A DNA stretch of 64,000 nucleotides from Bacteroidota bacterium. Its GTDB lineage: Bacteria; Bacteroidota; Bacteroidia; Bacteroidales; F082. Positions 54,003-63,057 of the stretch are shown one piece after another (the first letter of the stretch is position 1; every line of letters starts with the position of its first letter). The DNA is taken from the NCBI GenBank assembly GCA_002686705.1, contig NYYH01000076.1, positions 3,950 to 67,949 on the forward strand. The letters are read 5' to 3'. The position numbers and the translations under genes were made by a program. Below the pieces are notes generated by a model. It was given only the letters and a program-made list of their open reading frames with translations. It was not told where the DNA came from and ran no database searches.

Positions 54003-56462
54003 ATGAAGATTTCGTATAATTGGCTTAAACAATATATTAACCTTGACGTTGAACCTGATACTCTTTCTACAGTGCTTACTGACATAGGTTTAGAGGTTGA
54101 AGGATTAGAGAAATATCAATCTATTAAAGGTGGTTTAGAGGGAATAGTAATTGGTGAAGTCATTACTTGTGAACAACATTCCAATGCTGATAAATTAAGT
54201 GTAACTACTGTTAATATTGGCAGTGAAGGACTACTTTCAATTGTATGTGGCGCACCTAATGTTGCTGTCGGGCAAAAGGTTGTTGTGGCTAAGGTAGGAA
54301 CTACTTTGTATAATGGCGATGAGTCTTTTAAAATAAAGAGGGCAAAGATTAGAGGTGAAGTTTCGGAAGGAATGATTTGTGCAGAGGACGAACTTGGAAT
54401 TGGCACTTCACATGAGGGTATTATTGTATTACCCGATAACGTTGAGGTTGGTATTAAGGCAGCTGATTATTTCAGTGTAGAGGAGGATTTTATTTTGGAT
54501 ATTGGATTGACCCCCAATCGTAGTGATGCCACATCTCATATTGGAACTGCTCGTGATTTAGTTGCAGGCCTAAATCAATTCTATAATACAAGAAATTATT
54601 CACTCAGCTTACCAAGGGTAGATGACTTTAGAGTGGACAACACAAATCTGAATATTGATGTTATTGTTGAAGATACTGTGGCTTGTCCAAGATATACAGG
54701 GGTTAGTTTTACCGGAATTAAAGTAGGAGAGTCACCCAATTGGTTGAAAATCAAGCTGAATTCTATCGGTGTCAGACCAATTAATAATATTGTTGATATA
54801 ACAAACTACATATTACATGAAACCGGTCAGCCCCTTCATGCATTTGATGCTAATAAAATAAAGGGTAATAAGGTAATTGTTCGTAAAACTGAGCATAATT
54901 CTTTTTTTATAACATTGGATGAGGTAGAAAGGAAACTCGATGCTAATGACCTTATGATCTGCAATCAAGAAGATAGTATGTGTATTGCAGGCGTTTTTGG
55001 CGGGATTGGCTCAGGTGTTACAGAAGATACAGTCAATATTTTTCTGGAAAGTGCATATTTCGACTCAGTCCATATTCGGAAAACGTCCAAAAGACATGGC
55101 CTTCAAACAGATGCTTCTTTTAGGTTCGAAAGAGGAACCGATCCAAATATTACTAAGTATGCTTTAAAAAGGGCTGCAACTCTGATTAAGGAAATTGCAG
55201 GAGGTATTGTTTCTTCAGAAATTAAAGATGTATATCCTAATCCAATTAATCCTTGGTTTATTGATGTTGACCTGGCTTCTATTAACAGGTTAATTGGCAC
55301 TACAATTGACAGGACTATAATTAAGAAGATACTCACTGATTTAGAGATAGAAGTTATAAAGGAAAACGGAGATCAACTTAGATTATTAATTCCAACATTT
55401 AAGGTAGACGTTACGCGTGAAGTGGATATAGTTGAGGAAATTCTTCGTATTTATGGGTATAACAATATTGAGATTACCGGCAAACTCAATTCTTCTCTAA
55501 GCACACAACCGCAACCTGATTTAGAAAAGATACAAAACTCTGTTGCTGATTATCTTACAGGACAGGGAGTGATGGAAATAATTAATAATTCATTAACTAA
55601 AGCCGAGTATATAGAAAGAAGTAATGAATTAAGCCCAAGTGAAAATGTTCAGTTGCTAAATCCTCTAAGTAAGGATTTGAATATTTTGCGTCAAACTTTG
55701 TTGTTCGGTGGACTTGAAACAATTTCCTATAATCTTAACAGAAAATCGCTTAATCTTAGTTTGTTTGAATTTGGCAAGATTTATAAGCGAAATAGTAATT
55801 TCAAAAATGATGAAGGAGTAAAAAACTTTATTGAGGAAAAACATCTTATGATTTTTGCAACTGGAAAAGTTTCGAAAAATCTGTGGAATTCATCGGATGT
55901 AAATTCTGATTTCTATTTTATCTCAGGAATTGTTAGTAGTATTCTTGTAAAACTGGGTCTTGATCAAAGTAGGCTTTCTTTGGTTGAGACAGAATCGGAT
56001 TTATTTACTTACTCACTACAATACTTGATTAACAATGAACCATTGGCAGAAGTTTCGTTATTAAGTAGTAAACTGCTAGGCCAATTTGATATAAATCAGG
56101 AAGTTTATTGCTCAGATATTAACTGGACAAAGATCATTAAGTATACAAAAATTGCAGATATAAAGTATAAGCCTATTCCAAAGTTTCCTGCTGTAAAGCG
56201 TGACTTATCACTGATACTTGATAGTGGAATTAAGTTTAGCGAACTTAGGGATTCTGCCATGAAGACTGAACCTAAGTTATTAAAGAATGTTTACATTTTT
56301 GATATTTATAAAGGTTCAAATATTTCTGAGAGTAAGAAATCATACGCTTTATCGTTTATTCTTCAAGATGAAAGTAAAACGCTAACTGACAAAGTAATAG
56401 ATAAGGCAATGAATAGAATTCTAAAGACTTATGAGCAACAATTTAATGTTCAATTAAGGTAG
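54003..56462 (+). CDS. pheT: phenylalanine--tRNA ligase beta subunit
   Basis: 819 residues from the ATG at 54003 (a TTG two codons earlier is in frame). Domains in order: N-terminal MKISYNWLKQYINL, tRNA-binding OB fold (IVIGEVITCEQHSNADKLSV), B3/B4 editing region (RPINNIVDITNYIL, GQPLHAFDANKI), B5 (PNPINPWFIDVDLASINRLIG) and the C-terminal ferredoxin-like anticodon-binding FDX-ACB domain (PKFPAVKRDLSLIL). It pairs with PheS, which is not in the window. Length is normal for the long bacterial form. Confidence 0.96.
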   Translation: MKISYNWLKQYINLDVEPDTLSTVLTDIGLEVEGLEKYQSIKGGLEGIVIGEVITCEQHSNADKLSVTTVNIGSEGLLSIVCGAPNVAVGQKVVVAKVGTTLYNGDESFKIKRAKIRGEVSEGMICAEDELGIGTSHEGIIVLPDNVEVGIKAADYFSVEEDFILDIGLTPNRSDATSHIGTARDLVAGLNQFYNTRNYSLSLPRVDDFRVDNTNLNIDVIVEDTVACPRYTGVSFTGIKVGESPNWLKIKLNSIGVRPINNIVDITNYILHETGQPLHAFDANKIKGNKVIVRKTEHNSFFITLDEVERKLDANDLMICNQEDSMCIAGVFGGIGSGVTEDTVNIFLESAYFDSVHIRKTSKRHGLQTDASFRFERGTDPNITKYALKRAATLIKEIAGGIVSSEIKDVYPNPINPWFIDVDLASINRLIGTTIDRTIIKKILTDLEIEVIKENGDQLRLLIPTFKVDVTREVDIVEEILRIYGYNNIEITGKLNSSLSTQPQPDLEKIQNSVADYLTGQGVMEIINNSLTKAEYIERSNELSPSENVQLLNPLSKDLNILRQTLLFGGLETISYNLNRKSLNLSLFEFGKIYKRNSNFKNDEGVKNFIEEKHLMIFATGKVSKNLWNSSDVNSDFYFISGIVSSILVKLGLDQSRLSLVETESDLFTYSLQYLINNEPLAEVSLLSSKLLGQFDINQEVYCSDINWTKIIKYTKIADIKYKPIPKFPAVKRDLSLILDSGIKFSELRDSAMKTEPKLLKNVYIFDIYKGSNISESKKSYALSFILQDESKTLTDKVIDKAMNRILKTYEQQFNVQLR

Positions 56463-56533
56463 GTTATTGTCATCAAGAACTGGTAATAAAGAGAATTTGA
56501 TTAATTTTATGACAAATATTTTCGGATCAACTG

Positions 56534-57775
56534 ATGGAATTACAATCAATTAAACAAAGATTTGGAATAATCGGGAATTCACGATTACTAAACCGTGCAA
56601 TTGATATTGCAATACAAGTAGCACCAACTGATCTTACTGTAATGATAACAGGTGAAAGTGGTACTGGTAAAGAAGTATTTCCTAAGATAATCCATCAGTC
56701 AGGTTCGAGAAAACATGGCCACTATATTGCTGTTAACTGTGGTGCGATTCCGGAGGGCACTATCGACTCTGAGCTTTTTGGTCATGAGAAGGGTTCTTTT
56801 ACTGGAGCACATGAAGCTAGAAAAGGTTATTTCGAAGTTGCTAATGGTGGTACAATATTTTTAGATGAAGTAGCCGAGTTACCTTTATCTACCCAGGTCA
56901 GATTGCTAAGAGTGCTCGAAACAGGCGAATTTTTTAAAGTCGGATCTTCAAAAGTTATTAAAACTGATGTGCGTGTTGTCGCAGCAAGCAATGTTAATCT
57001 TATAAAGGCGATAGAAGATGGCAAATTCAGGCAAGATTTATTTTATAGACTTAATACTATACCTGTTTTTATCCCACCATTACGTGATCGAAAGGATGAT
57101 ATTCATCTGATTTTTAGAAAATTTGCAATAGATTTTGCTGAAAAATACAGAATGCCTCCATTGAAGTTAACTGATGATGCTGTGCAAGTTCTAAATAACT
57201 TTTATTGGCCAGGAAATATACGTCAATTGAAGAATGTTACTGAACAAATTTCAATAATTGAAAAAGAAAAAGTGATTGATTCTGTCACATTACGGAAATA
57301 CTTACCTGCCGTAGTATCTTCTGATTTGCCTGTATTGTTTAAAAAGGAAGATAATAAATTTTCAGATAGAGAATTACTTTATAAAGTACTTTTCGATATG
57401 AAAAAGGATATGAATGAGCTTAAAAAAATTGTTCTTGATCTAATTGAAAAAAGTGATGATCCAAACGAAATTGAACAAACAAAGGCTCTTTTAGTAAAAG
57501 ATTTTGGAACAGAACTGTTTGATCCGGAATTATCATCTGACCATACTGTGAAAATTTCTACTCCTGGTGATACACCACGAAACGGAGAACAGGAAATCGA
57601 AGATTTTGATCATTCAGAAGTAATTGAGGAATCGTTGTCGTTGCAGGACAAAGAACGTGAGATGATAAAAATGGCATTAGCAAAGCATCGAGGTAAACGC
57701 AAAAAAGCAGCTAACGAGCTTGGAATATCCGAGCGTACATTATACCGGAAGATTAAGGAGTATAATATAAAGTAA
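56534..57775 (+). CDS. sigma-54-dependent transcriptional activator without receiver domain
   Basis: 413 residues. The AAA+ domain begins almost at once: Walker A GESGTGKEVFPKIIH (about 43), the sigma-54 contact loop as GSFTGA rather than the usual GAFTGA, Walker B TIFLDEVAELP, and the arginine region YRLNTIPVFIPPLRDRKDDI. A linker of about 110 residues leads to a Fis-type helix-turn-helix (KKAANELGISERTLYRKIKEY). No receiver, GAF or PAS domain exists, so activity may be set by expression or by a protein partner. Downstream lie lptE, an unknown gene, secG and groESL, the last with a sigma-54-like promoter. Confidence 0.92.
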   Translation: MELQSIKQRFGIIGNSRLLNRAIDIAIQVAPTDLTVMITGESGTGKEVFPKIIHQSGSRKHGHYIAVNCGAIPEGTIDSELFGHEKGSFTGAHEARKGYFEVANGGTIFLDEVAELPLSTQVRLLRVLETGEFFKVGSSKVIKTDVRVVAASNVNLIKAIEDGKFRQDLFYRLNTIPVFIPPLRDRKDDIHLIFRKFAIDFAEKYRMPPLKLTDDAVQVLNNFYWPGNIRQLKNVTEQISIIEKEKVIDSVTLRKYLPAVVSSDLPVLFKKEDNKFSDRELLYKVLFDMKKDMNELKKIVLDLIEKSDDPNEIEQTKALLVKDFGTELFDPELSSDHTVKISTPGDTPRNGEQEIEDFDHSEVIEESLSLQDKEREMIKMALAKHRGKRKKAANELGISERTLYRKIKEYNIK

Positions 57776-57829
57776 ATGGCTATACTACATTACCAATGAG
57801 ATTCGATAATCAATTGCGCTACAATAAAA

Positions 57830-58375
57830 ATGGCATTATCCTGGTTAACCATGAATAGGCTTCAAAAATATAATATTTTATACATATTTGTTGCATTCGT
57901 AATTATCGGCACAATGTTTTCAGCATGTGGTATTTACTCCTTTACCGGCGCATCAATTCCTCCAGAAGCTAAAACTGTTTCAGTTCAATATTTTCCAAAT
58001 CGTGCTTTACTTATAGAACCTACTCTAAGCTCTGTTTTTACTGATATTCTCAGAGATATGTTTACAAGCCAAACAAATCTCGAAATGGTTGAACGAAATG
58101 GTGATCTTGCTATTGAGGGTGAGATAGTTAATTATAAGATAACCCCGGTTGCTATTCAGGCGGACCAAACTGCGGCTCAAAATAGGCTTACAATTGTTAT
58201 TAATGCAAGATTTACCAACAAATTTGAACCAGATAAAGATTATGAAACTAAATTTACACAGTTTTACGATTACTCATCTACTGAAGATCTAAATTCGATA
58301 AAAGAGCAATTAATTGATGAATTAAGTACAAATTTGGCACAAGATATTTTTGACAAGGCAGTAATAAATTGGTAG
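57830..58375 (+). CDS. lptE: LptE-like LPS-assembly lipoprotein
   Basis: 181 residues. A signal peptide ends in a lipobox (MFSAC, Cys about 33), followed by GIYSFTGASIPPEAKTVSVQYFPNRA, the characteristic start of the Bacteroidota LptE family, and a two-layer fold with DGDLAIEGEIVNY-like strands. LptE plugs the LptD barrel for LPS insertion into the outer membrane. An internal ATG at 57851 gives a more typical signal peptide, so the true start may be there. Only 7 bases separate it from the next gene. Confidence 0.85.
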   Translation: MALSWLTMNRLQKYNILYIFVAFVIIGTMFSACGIYSFTGASIPPEAKTVSVQYFPNRALLIEPTLSSVFTDILRDMFTSQTNLEMVERNGDLAIEGEIVNYKITPVAIQADQTAAQNRLTIVINARFTNKFEPDKDYETKFTQFYDYSSTEDLNSIKEQLIDELSTNLAQDIFDKAVINW

Positions 58376-58382
58376 ATAGCTT

Positions 58383-59147
58383 ATGAATAAGGATGAGTTT
58401 ACAACATATTTACAGGATTCAACCAAGTTAAATGCAGAATCAGTTATAAATCTTAACGGATTGATAAACGAATTCCCCTATTGTCAATCGGCGCGTATTT
58501 TACTCATACTAAATCTGTTTAAGGAAAAGAACATAAGATACGATGCTGAACTTAAAACTACAGCAGTATATGCAAATAACAGAGGGATATTGAGAAAGCA
58601 TATCGACAGGTTTAGCATAGAAAATACTAAAGTTGTTTTGCCTGACGAGGAAATTGTTAGTCAAAAGAAACAGAAAAGCGAAAGCGAAACTAAAAGGAAG
58701 GAAACACATAAGGTTAAACAAAAGGATGAAGAATCTGGAGAGACATATAAAGATGAAGCTGTTTCTATTGCTGAGGTTAAAAGTATTATCGAGCGTCACA
58801 TTCGTGAACTTGAAGATGAAAATAAGCTAAAAATTCAAAAAGAACCAATCTCTGAAGATACATCTATTCCAATTAAGGCAAAAAGTATTTTAATTGATGA
58901 ATTTATTAAGAATGAGCCATCCATTAGCCGTCCAAAAGCACAGTTCTTTGATCCTGTTCATAGAGCTAAGGAAAGTGTGGTAGATAATGAAAACATTGTT
59001 AGTGAGACGCTTGCAAGTATATTCAGCGATCAAGGCTACCATCAGAAAGCAATTAAAATTTATCAAAAATTAAGCTTGAAATTTCCGGAAAAAAGTAGTT
59101 ACTTTGCAGCCCTTATTAAAAAGGCTGAAAAAGAACTCGAATCTTAA
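58383..59147 (+). CDS. conserved protein of unknown function with C-terminal TPR-like repeat
   Basis: 254 residues; I cannot assign a function. No signal peptide or membrane helix is seen. The N-terminal 75 residues are helical (MNKDEFTTYLQDSTKLNAES and INEFPYCQSARILLILNLF) and the middle (about 85-180) is highly charged and probably disordered. The C-terminus ETLASIFSDQGYHQKAIKIYQKL looks like a single TPR hairpin. It lies tightly between lptE (7 bases) and secG (11 bases), an order I recall as common in Bacteroidota, which hints at an envelope-biogenesis role. Confidence 0.75.
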   Translation: MNKDEFTTYLQDSTKLNAESVINLNGLINEFPYCQSARILLILNLFKEKNIRYDAELKTTAVYANNRGILRKHIDRFSIENTKVVLPDEEIVSQKKQKSESETKRKETHKVKQKDEESGETYKDEAVSIAEVKSIIERHIRELEDENKLKIQKEPISEDTSIPIKAKSILIDEFIKNEPSISRPKAQFFDPVHRAKESVVDNENIVSETLASIFSDQGYHQKAIKIYQKLSLKFPEKSSYFAALIKKAEKELES

Positions 59148-59158
59148 ATAATAAAACG

Positions 59159-59503
59159 ATGTATATTTTTATTTCTGTACTAATACTTGCTGTAAGCATA
59201 CTGTTAGGACTGATTGTGCTAGTACAAAACCCAAAGGGAGGTGGTCTTGCTGCAAACTTATCTGGAGCAGGCTCTCAATTTATGGGTGTAAGACAAACTG
59301 CCGATTTTCTTGAAAAGGCGTCTTGGGGTCTTGCCATAGCTTTATTAATTCTTAGCCTGACTGCCACTATGGTTATTCCTAGAGACTACACTGTTGTTGG
59401 TGCTCAACAATCAGAAATTATGGACCAGGTAGATGATATCAATAATGCAACTCCTATCGATTTTCAAACACCTCCTCCTCAAGAAGAACTTCAGCAAGAG
59501 TAG
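59159..59503 (+). CDS. secG: preprotein translocase subunit SecG
   Basis: 114 residues with two membrane helices (about 2-20 and 55-74) joined by the SecG hallmark LVLVQNPKGGGLAANLSG and QFMGVRQTADFLEKASW. The C-terminal tail is Gln/Glu/Pro-rich. SecG assists the SecYE channel. It ends the unit begun by the sigma-54 activator or lptE and is followed by a strong terminator. Confidence 0.93.
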   Translation: MYIFISVLILAVSILLGLIVLVQNPKGGGLAANLSGAGSQFMGVRQTADFLEKASWGLAIALLILSLTATMVIPRDYTVVGAQQSEIMDQVDDINNATPIDFQTPPPQEELQQE

Positions 59504-59527
59504 AAAATAGTTTAAAATTAATAGTTC

Positions 59528-59585
59528 AAATGTCAGAATGTCATACCTGTCTTTCAGCAAGTAGCTACATTCTGACATTTTTTTT
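59528..59585 (+). terminator. intrinsic terminator after secG
   Basis: A perfect 14-bp stem (AAATGTCAGAATGT at 59528-59541, its complement at 59567-59580) encloses a 25-base loop and is followed by T residues to 59585. It separates secG from groES. Confidence 0.88.
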
Positions 59586-59596
59586 AATATTTAGTT

Positions 59597-59611
59597 TGGC
59601 ACGAATTATGA
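59597..59611 (+). promoter_or_regulatory. sigma-54-like promoter of groES-groEL
   Basis: TGGCACG (59597-59603) is a perfect -24 half of the sigma-54 consensus (TGGCACG-N4-TTGC). The -12 half reads ATGA, matching two of four bases, with the correct GG-N10-G spacing (59598-59599 to 59610). Start would be near 59623, 25 bases before groES. No TAnnTTTG and no CIRCE (TTAGCACTC-N9-GAGTGCTAA) was found in the 62 bases after the upstream terminator. Confidence 0.5.
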
Positions 59612-59647
59612 CCAAGTCAATTCAAGTTAATAAATTATAAATTAGAA

Positions 59648-59926
59648 ATGGGAAAATTAAACATCAGACCACTAGGCGACAGAGTAGTGGTTGAACCTGC
59701 TAAGGCAGAAGAAACAACTTCGTCAGGTATTATTATACCTGATACAGCAAAAGAAAAACCAAATCAGGGAACTGCAGTAGCAGTATCTAAAGGTGATAAA
59801 GACCACCAGATGACAGTTAAAGTTGGCGACACTATTTTGTATGGTAAGTTTGCCGGAACTGAAATTGAAATTGACGGTAGCGATTATCTCATCATGAGTG
59901 AAAAGGATATACTTGCTGTAATTTAA
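59648..59926 (+). CDS. groES: co-chaperonin GroES
   Basis: 92 residues, full length. The start KLNIRPLGDRVVVEPAKAEE, the mobile loop (EETTSSGIIIPDTAKEKPN) and the closing YGKFAGTEIEIDGSDYLIMSE are textbook GroES. It caps the GroEL ring. groEL follows after 33 bases. The leader between the secG terminator and the ATG carries the sigma-54-like element. Confidence 0.97.
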   Translation: MGKLNIRPLGDRVVVEPAKAEETTSSGIIIPDTAKEKPNQGTAVAVSKGDKDHQMTVKVGDTILYGKFAGTEIEIDGSDYLIMSEKDILAVI

Positions 59927-59959
59927 AAAAATAGAATAAATAATTAAAAATTTAATAAA

Positions 59960-61603
59960 ATGGCAAAGGACATATTATTTGGTAACGAAGCCAGAGATGG
60001 CATTAAGAAAGGTATTGATGCTTTAACAGATGCAGTTAAGATAACATTAGGCCCTAAAGGCAGAAATGTTCTCATTGACAAATCTTTTGGTGCACCTCAA
60101 GTAACAAAAGACGGAGTAACTGTAGCAAAAGAAATAGAACTAACTGATACAGTTGAGAATATGGGTGCCCAGATGGTTAAAGAAGTGGCATCTAAAACAA
60201 ACGATATTGCTGGAGATGGTACTACAACTGCTACTATTCTTGCACAGAGCATCTATGCAACGGGTTTAAAAAATGTTACTGCAGGTGCAAATCCAATGGA
60301 TTTGAAAAGAGGTATTGACAAAGCTGTAATAGCTGTTGTAAAATCATTAAATGCTCAAACAGAGAAAGTTGGCGATAGCAATGAAAAAATTGAACAGATA
60401 GCATCTATCTCAGCAAATAACGATTTAAATATTGGTAAACTTATTGCTGAAGCAATGGGCAAAGTCAAAAAAGAAGGTGTTATTACTATTGAAGAGGCAA
60501 AAGGTATTGATACTTACGTAGATGTTGTTGAAGGTATGCAATTCGATCGTGGTTATATCTCACCATACTTTGTAACAGATACTGAAAAGATGGAAACTGT
60601 TTACGAAAGTCCGCTTATCCTTATTTATGATAAGAAGGTATCAGTAATGAAAGATCTACTTCCGATACTTGAAAAAGCAGCACAAACTGGTAAAGCATTG
60701 ATTATAATAGCTGAAGATGTAGAAAGCGAAGCACTTGCGACTTTGGTGGTGAATCGTTTACGTGGTTCTTTAAAAGTGGCTGCTGTTAAATCTCCAGGTT
60801 TTGGCGACAGAAGAAAAGAAATGATGGAAGACATTGCAATTCTTACAGGTGGTACTGTTATATCTGAAGAGAAAGGCTACAAGCTTGAGGATACTACTCT
60901 TGAAATGCTTGGTGATGCAGAGAAAATTACTATCGACAAGGAGAATACAACAATAGTTAGTGGTAAAGGTGATAAAGCAAATATTGAAGCTCGTATCAAA
61001 CAAATAAGAGCACAAATTGAAACCACAACTTCTGATTATGATAAGGAAAAACTACAGGAAAGACTTGCTAAATTGGCAGGTGGTGTTGCTGTTATTTATG
61101 TAGGAGCAGCCAGCGAAGTTGAAATGAAAGAAAAGAAAGATCGTTTTGACGATGCATTAGCTGCTACACGTGCAGCAATCGAAGAAGGTATTGTTCCTGG
61201 TGGTGGTGTTGCTTTTATTCGTACCATTCCAGCACTTGAAAAACTGAAGAGCGAGAATGAAGATGAAGCAACAGGTATTGCCATAATTAAAAGAGCTGTT
61301 GAGGAGCCACTTCGTCAGATAGTTGAAAATGCTGGACTTGAAGGTTCGGTTGTTGCAAACAAAGTGAAAGAAGGTAAAGATGACTTTGGCTTTAATGCAA
61401 GAACAGAGGTTTTTGAAAATCTTATTCAAGCAGGCGTTGTTGACCCTACTAAAGTAACACGTGTTGCTCTTGAAAATGCAGCGTCTATCTCAGGCATGAT
61501 GCTTACTACTGAATGTGTACTTTCTGAGCATAAAGATGAAAATGCAGCACCAATGCCTGCAATGCCTCCAATGGGTGGCGGCGGAATGCCAGGAATGATG
61601 TAA
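59960..61603 (+). CDS. groEL: chaperonin GroEL
   Basis: 547 residues, full length. The ATP-binding [30 protein letters not shown] with the catalytic-loop Asp, [13 protein letters not shown], the apical [15 protein letters not shown] and the C-terminal GGM tail ([10 protein letters not shown]) are present. It folds proteins in the cytosol with GroES. The operon ends in a strong terminator 22 bases after the stop. Confidence 0.98.
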   Translation: MAKDILFGNEARDGIKKGIDALTDAVKITLGPKGRNVLIDKSFGAPQVTKDGVTVAKEIELTDTVENMGAQMVKEVASKTNDIAGDGTTTATILAQSIYATGLKNVTAGANPMDLKRGIDKAVIAVVKSLNAQTEKVGDSNEKIEQIASISANNDLNIGKLIAEAMGKVKKEGVITIEEAKGIDTYVDVVEGMQFDRGYISPYFVTDTEKMETVYESPLILIYDKKVSVMKDLLPILEKAAQTGKALIIIAEDVESEALATLVVNRLRGSLKVAAVKSPGFGDRRKEMMEDIAILTGGTVISEEKGYKLEDTTLEMLGDAEKITIDKENTTIVSGKGDKANIEARIKQIRAQIETTTSDYDKEKLQERLAKLAGGVAVIYVGAASEVEMKEKKDRFDDALAATRAAIEEGIVPGGGVAFIRTIPALEKLKSENEDEATGIAIIKRAVEEPLRQIVENAGLEGSVVANKVKEGKDDFGFNARTEVFENLIQAGVVDPTKVTRVALENAASISGMMLTTECVLSEHKDENAAPMPAMPPMGGGGMPGMM

Positions 61604-61624
61604 CATATATGTTAATTCTAGATA

Positions 61625-61656
61625 AAAGCCATCCTTAGTAATAGGATGGCTTTTTT
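61625..61656 (+). terminator. intrinsic terminator of groES-groEL
   Basis: A 10-bp stem AAAGCCATCC/GGATGGCTTT with a 9-base loop, continued by a run of T. Confidence 0.93.
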
Positions 61657-61784
61657 GTTTACTGTAGTTTTTTTTTGGCAGTAAACGCGCTTTATGTTTA
61701 TAGTTGTTTCATTCCAATTGTGGTTTGGTAACCTGTATGGTGGTTACATTCTTCCACCTCCACCAGCCATCATTACCATCATCA

Positions 61785-61804
61785 ATCCCGATAACTATCG
61801 GGAT
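61785..61804. repeat. interspersed-type palindrome ATCCCGATA-AC-TATCGGGAT
   Basis: Perfect 9-bp arms with a 2-base centre, GC-richer than its surroundings, lie in the 352-base gap after groEL. The gap (61604-61955) has no gene; it holds the groEL terminator, this palindrome and the hairpin at 61867-61896. The palindrome resembles repeated hairpins scattered in Bacteroidota genomes, but a single copy was noticed in this window. Confidence 0.5.
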
Positions 61805-61866
61805 CAACAATCTATCACATCAATCACTGCCGCATTGTAAACAAAGTGTAAATCAAGATTCTAAAT

Positions 61867-61896
61867 TACACTAACAGAATTTTACCTGTTAGTGTA
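61867..61896. promoter_or_regulatory. 11-bp perfect hairpin upstream of the AI-2E family gene
   Basis: TACACTAACAG (61867-61877) and its complement (61886-61896) flank an 8-base loop 60 bases before the gene start. No T tract follows, so it is not a terminator; an operator or a leader-RNA hairpin is possible. Confidence 0.4.
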
Positions 61897-61955
61897 GTAC
61901 CATATAAACTTACTTGTATCTTAGTAACTTTATAAATATTTATGAAAAATACGAT

Positions 61956-63044
61956 ATGAAAGACACAAAAACAACTAATATTCTACTATTGATACTTGTT
62001 ATACCGCTTATTTTTTATTTACTGAAAATACTATCCTTTATTTTTATACCACTCATTCTTGCAATGTTCATTGCTCTACTTTTTTTACCATTAATGAGAT
62101 GGCTTAATAAAAAAAGAATTCCTAAGTCGGTTAGTGTTATTATCGTAATATTAATAATCATAGGTGCATTTAAAATAGGAGGTGAATTAATTAAACTTTC
62201 AAGTAAGGAAATATTAGCTAGTGATGTTGCTTTGTTTGAGAAGACGGAATCAAAACTTGTTGATTTGATAGTCTCGATTGAAGATTTTTTTGGAATTGAA
62301 CGGGTACAAGGAGATAACGTACTTGTTTATTACTTTCAGAAAACTAATATTATTAAGAATTTTGGTTTAACATTGGGTTTTATACAAAAAACTCTTTCAA
62401 TGACCCTGATGACAGCATTTTTCATCGTATTACTGCTTGCAGGGTCAATAAACTTCCAAAAACTATTGAATAGTACAATATTTAAACAAAAATATTCTTC
62501 TGTAAAAACCTTTATGAAGATCGAGAATGATATAATTAAGTTTATTAAAGTAAAATTTGTAATAAGCTTGTTTACCGGAATTGGTTTTGGACTTGCCTGC
62601 TTAATTTTTGGTGTCAGTTTTCCAATTTTTTGGGGATTGTTTGCTTTTGCCATTAATTTTATTCAAATGATTGGTTCAATTATTTCTGTAGTAGTACTAT
62701 CATTATTTGCCTTTGTTGAGCTTGATCCAACAGGCATATTATTGTTTTTTATTATTGTAATAACAGGTGTTCAGGTTATAATGGGAGGTGTTTTAGAGCC
62801 AGTTTTTATGGGCAAATCTTTTTCAATAAATGTAATAACTATTTTGATAATGCTAATGTTCTGGGGTTATATTTGGGGGATCCCCGGGTTAATTATGGCA
62901 ATTCCAATTACCGTATTCCTAAAGGTTGTTTTAGAACAATCTCCAAAAACTAAAATCATTGCCGAATTAATGGCTGGTCCTGGCAGGGCTGTTAGCAAAT
63001 CATGGAAGAAAAAAAATAAGTCGCAGACTCAACCCAGTAGTTAA
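61956..63044 (+). CDS. AI-2E family transporter
   Basis: 362 residues from the ATG at 61956; the frame extends 14 codons upstream to a TTG, but that part is not helix-like. About seven to eight membrane helices, with the family pattern PLILAMFIALLFLPLMRWLNKK near the N-terminus, a soluble stretch (about 75-125), and the conserved GVSFPIFWGLFAFAINFIQMIGS and GGVLEPVFMGKSFSINVI segments. Family members export varied solutes (AI-2, Na+, indoles); the name does not imply quorum sensing here. It converges with the ClC gene, 13 bases apart. Confidence 0.9.
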   Translation: MKDTKTTNILLLILVIPLIFYLLKILSFIFIPLILAMFIALLFLPLMRWLNKKRIPKSVSVIIVILIIIGAFKIGGELIKLSSKEILASDVALFEKTESKLVDLIVSIEDFFGIERVQGDNVLVYYFQKTNIIKNFGLTLGFIQKTLSMTLMTAFFIVLLLAGSINFQKLLNSTIFKQKYSSVKTFMKIENDIIKFIKVKFVISLFTGIGFGLACLIFGVSFPIFWGLFAFAINFIQMIGSIISVVVLSLFAFVELDPTGILLFFIIVITGVQVIMGGVLEPVFMGKSFSINVITILIMLMFWGYIWGIPGLIMAIPITVFLKVVLEQSPKTKIIAELMAGPGRAVSKSWKKKNKSQTQPSS

Positions 63045-63057
63045 TAATTACAGAGTT

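Noticed and set aside
58333..58350. TTGGCACAAGATATTT near the end of lptE as a sigma-54 site
   Set aside because: Lies inside coding sequence and no G or GC occurs at the -12 position.
61742..61810. Minus-strand Gly-rich micro-frame MMVMMAGGGGRM resembling the GroEL GGM tail
   Set aside because: Very short and low-complexity, and a CAT/CCA-rich stretch can give this by chance.
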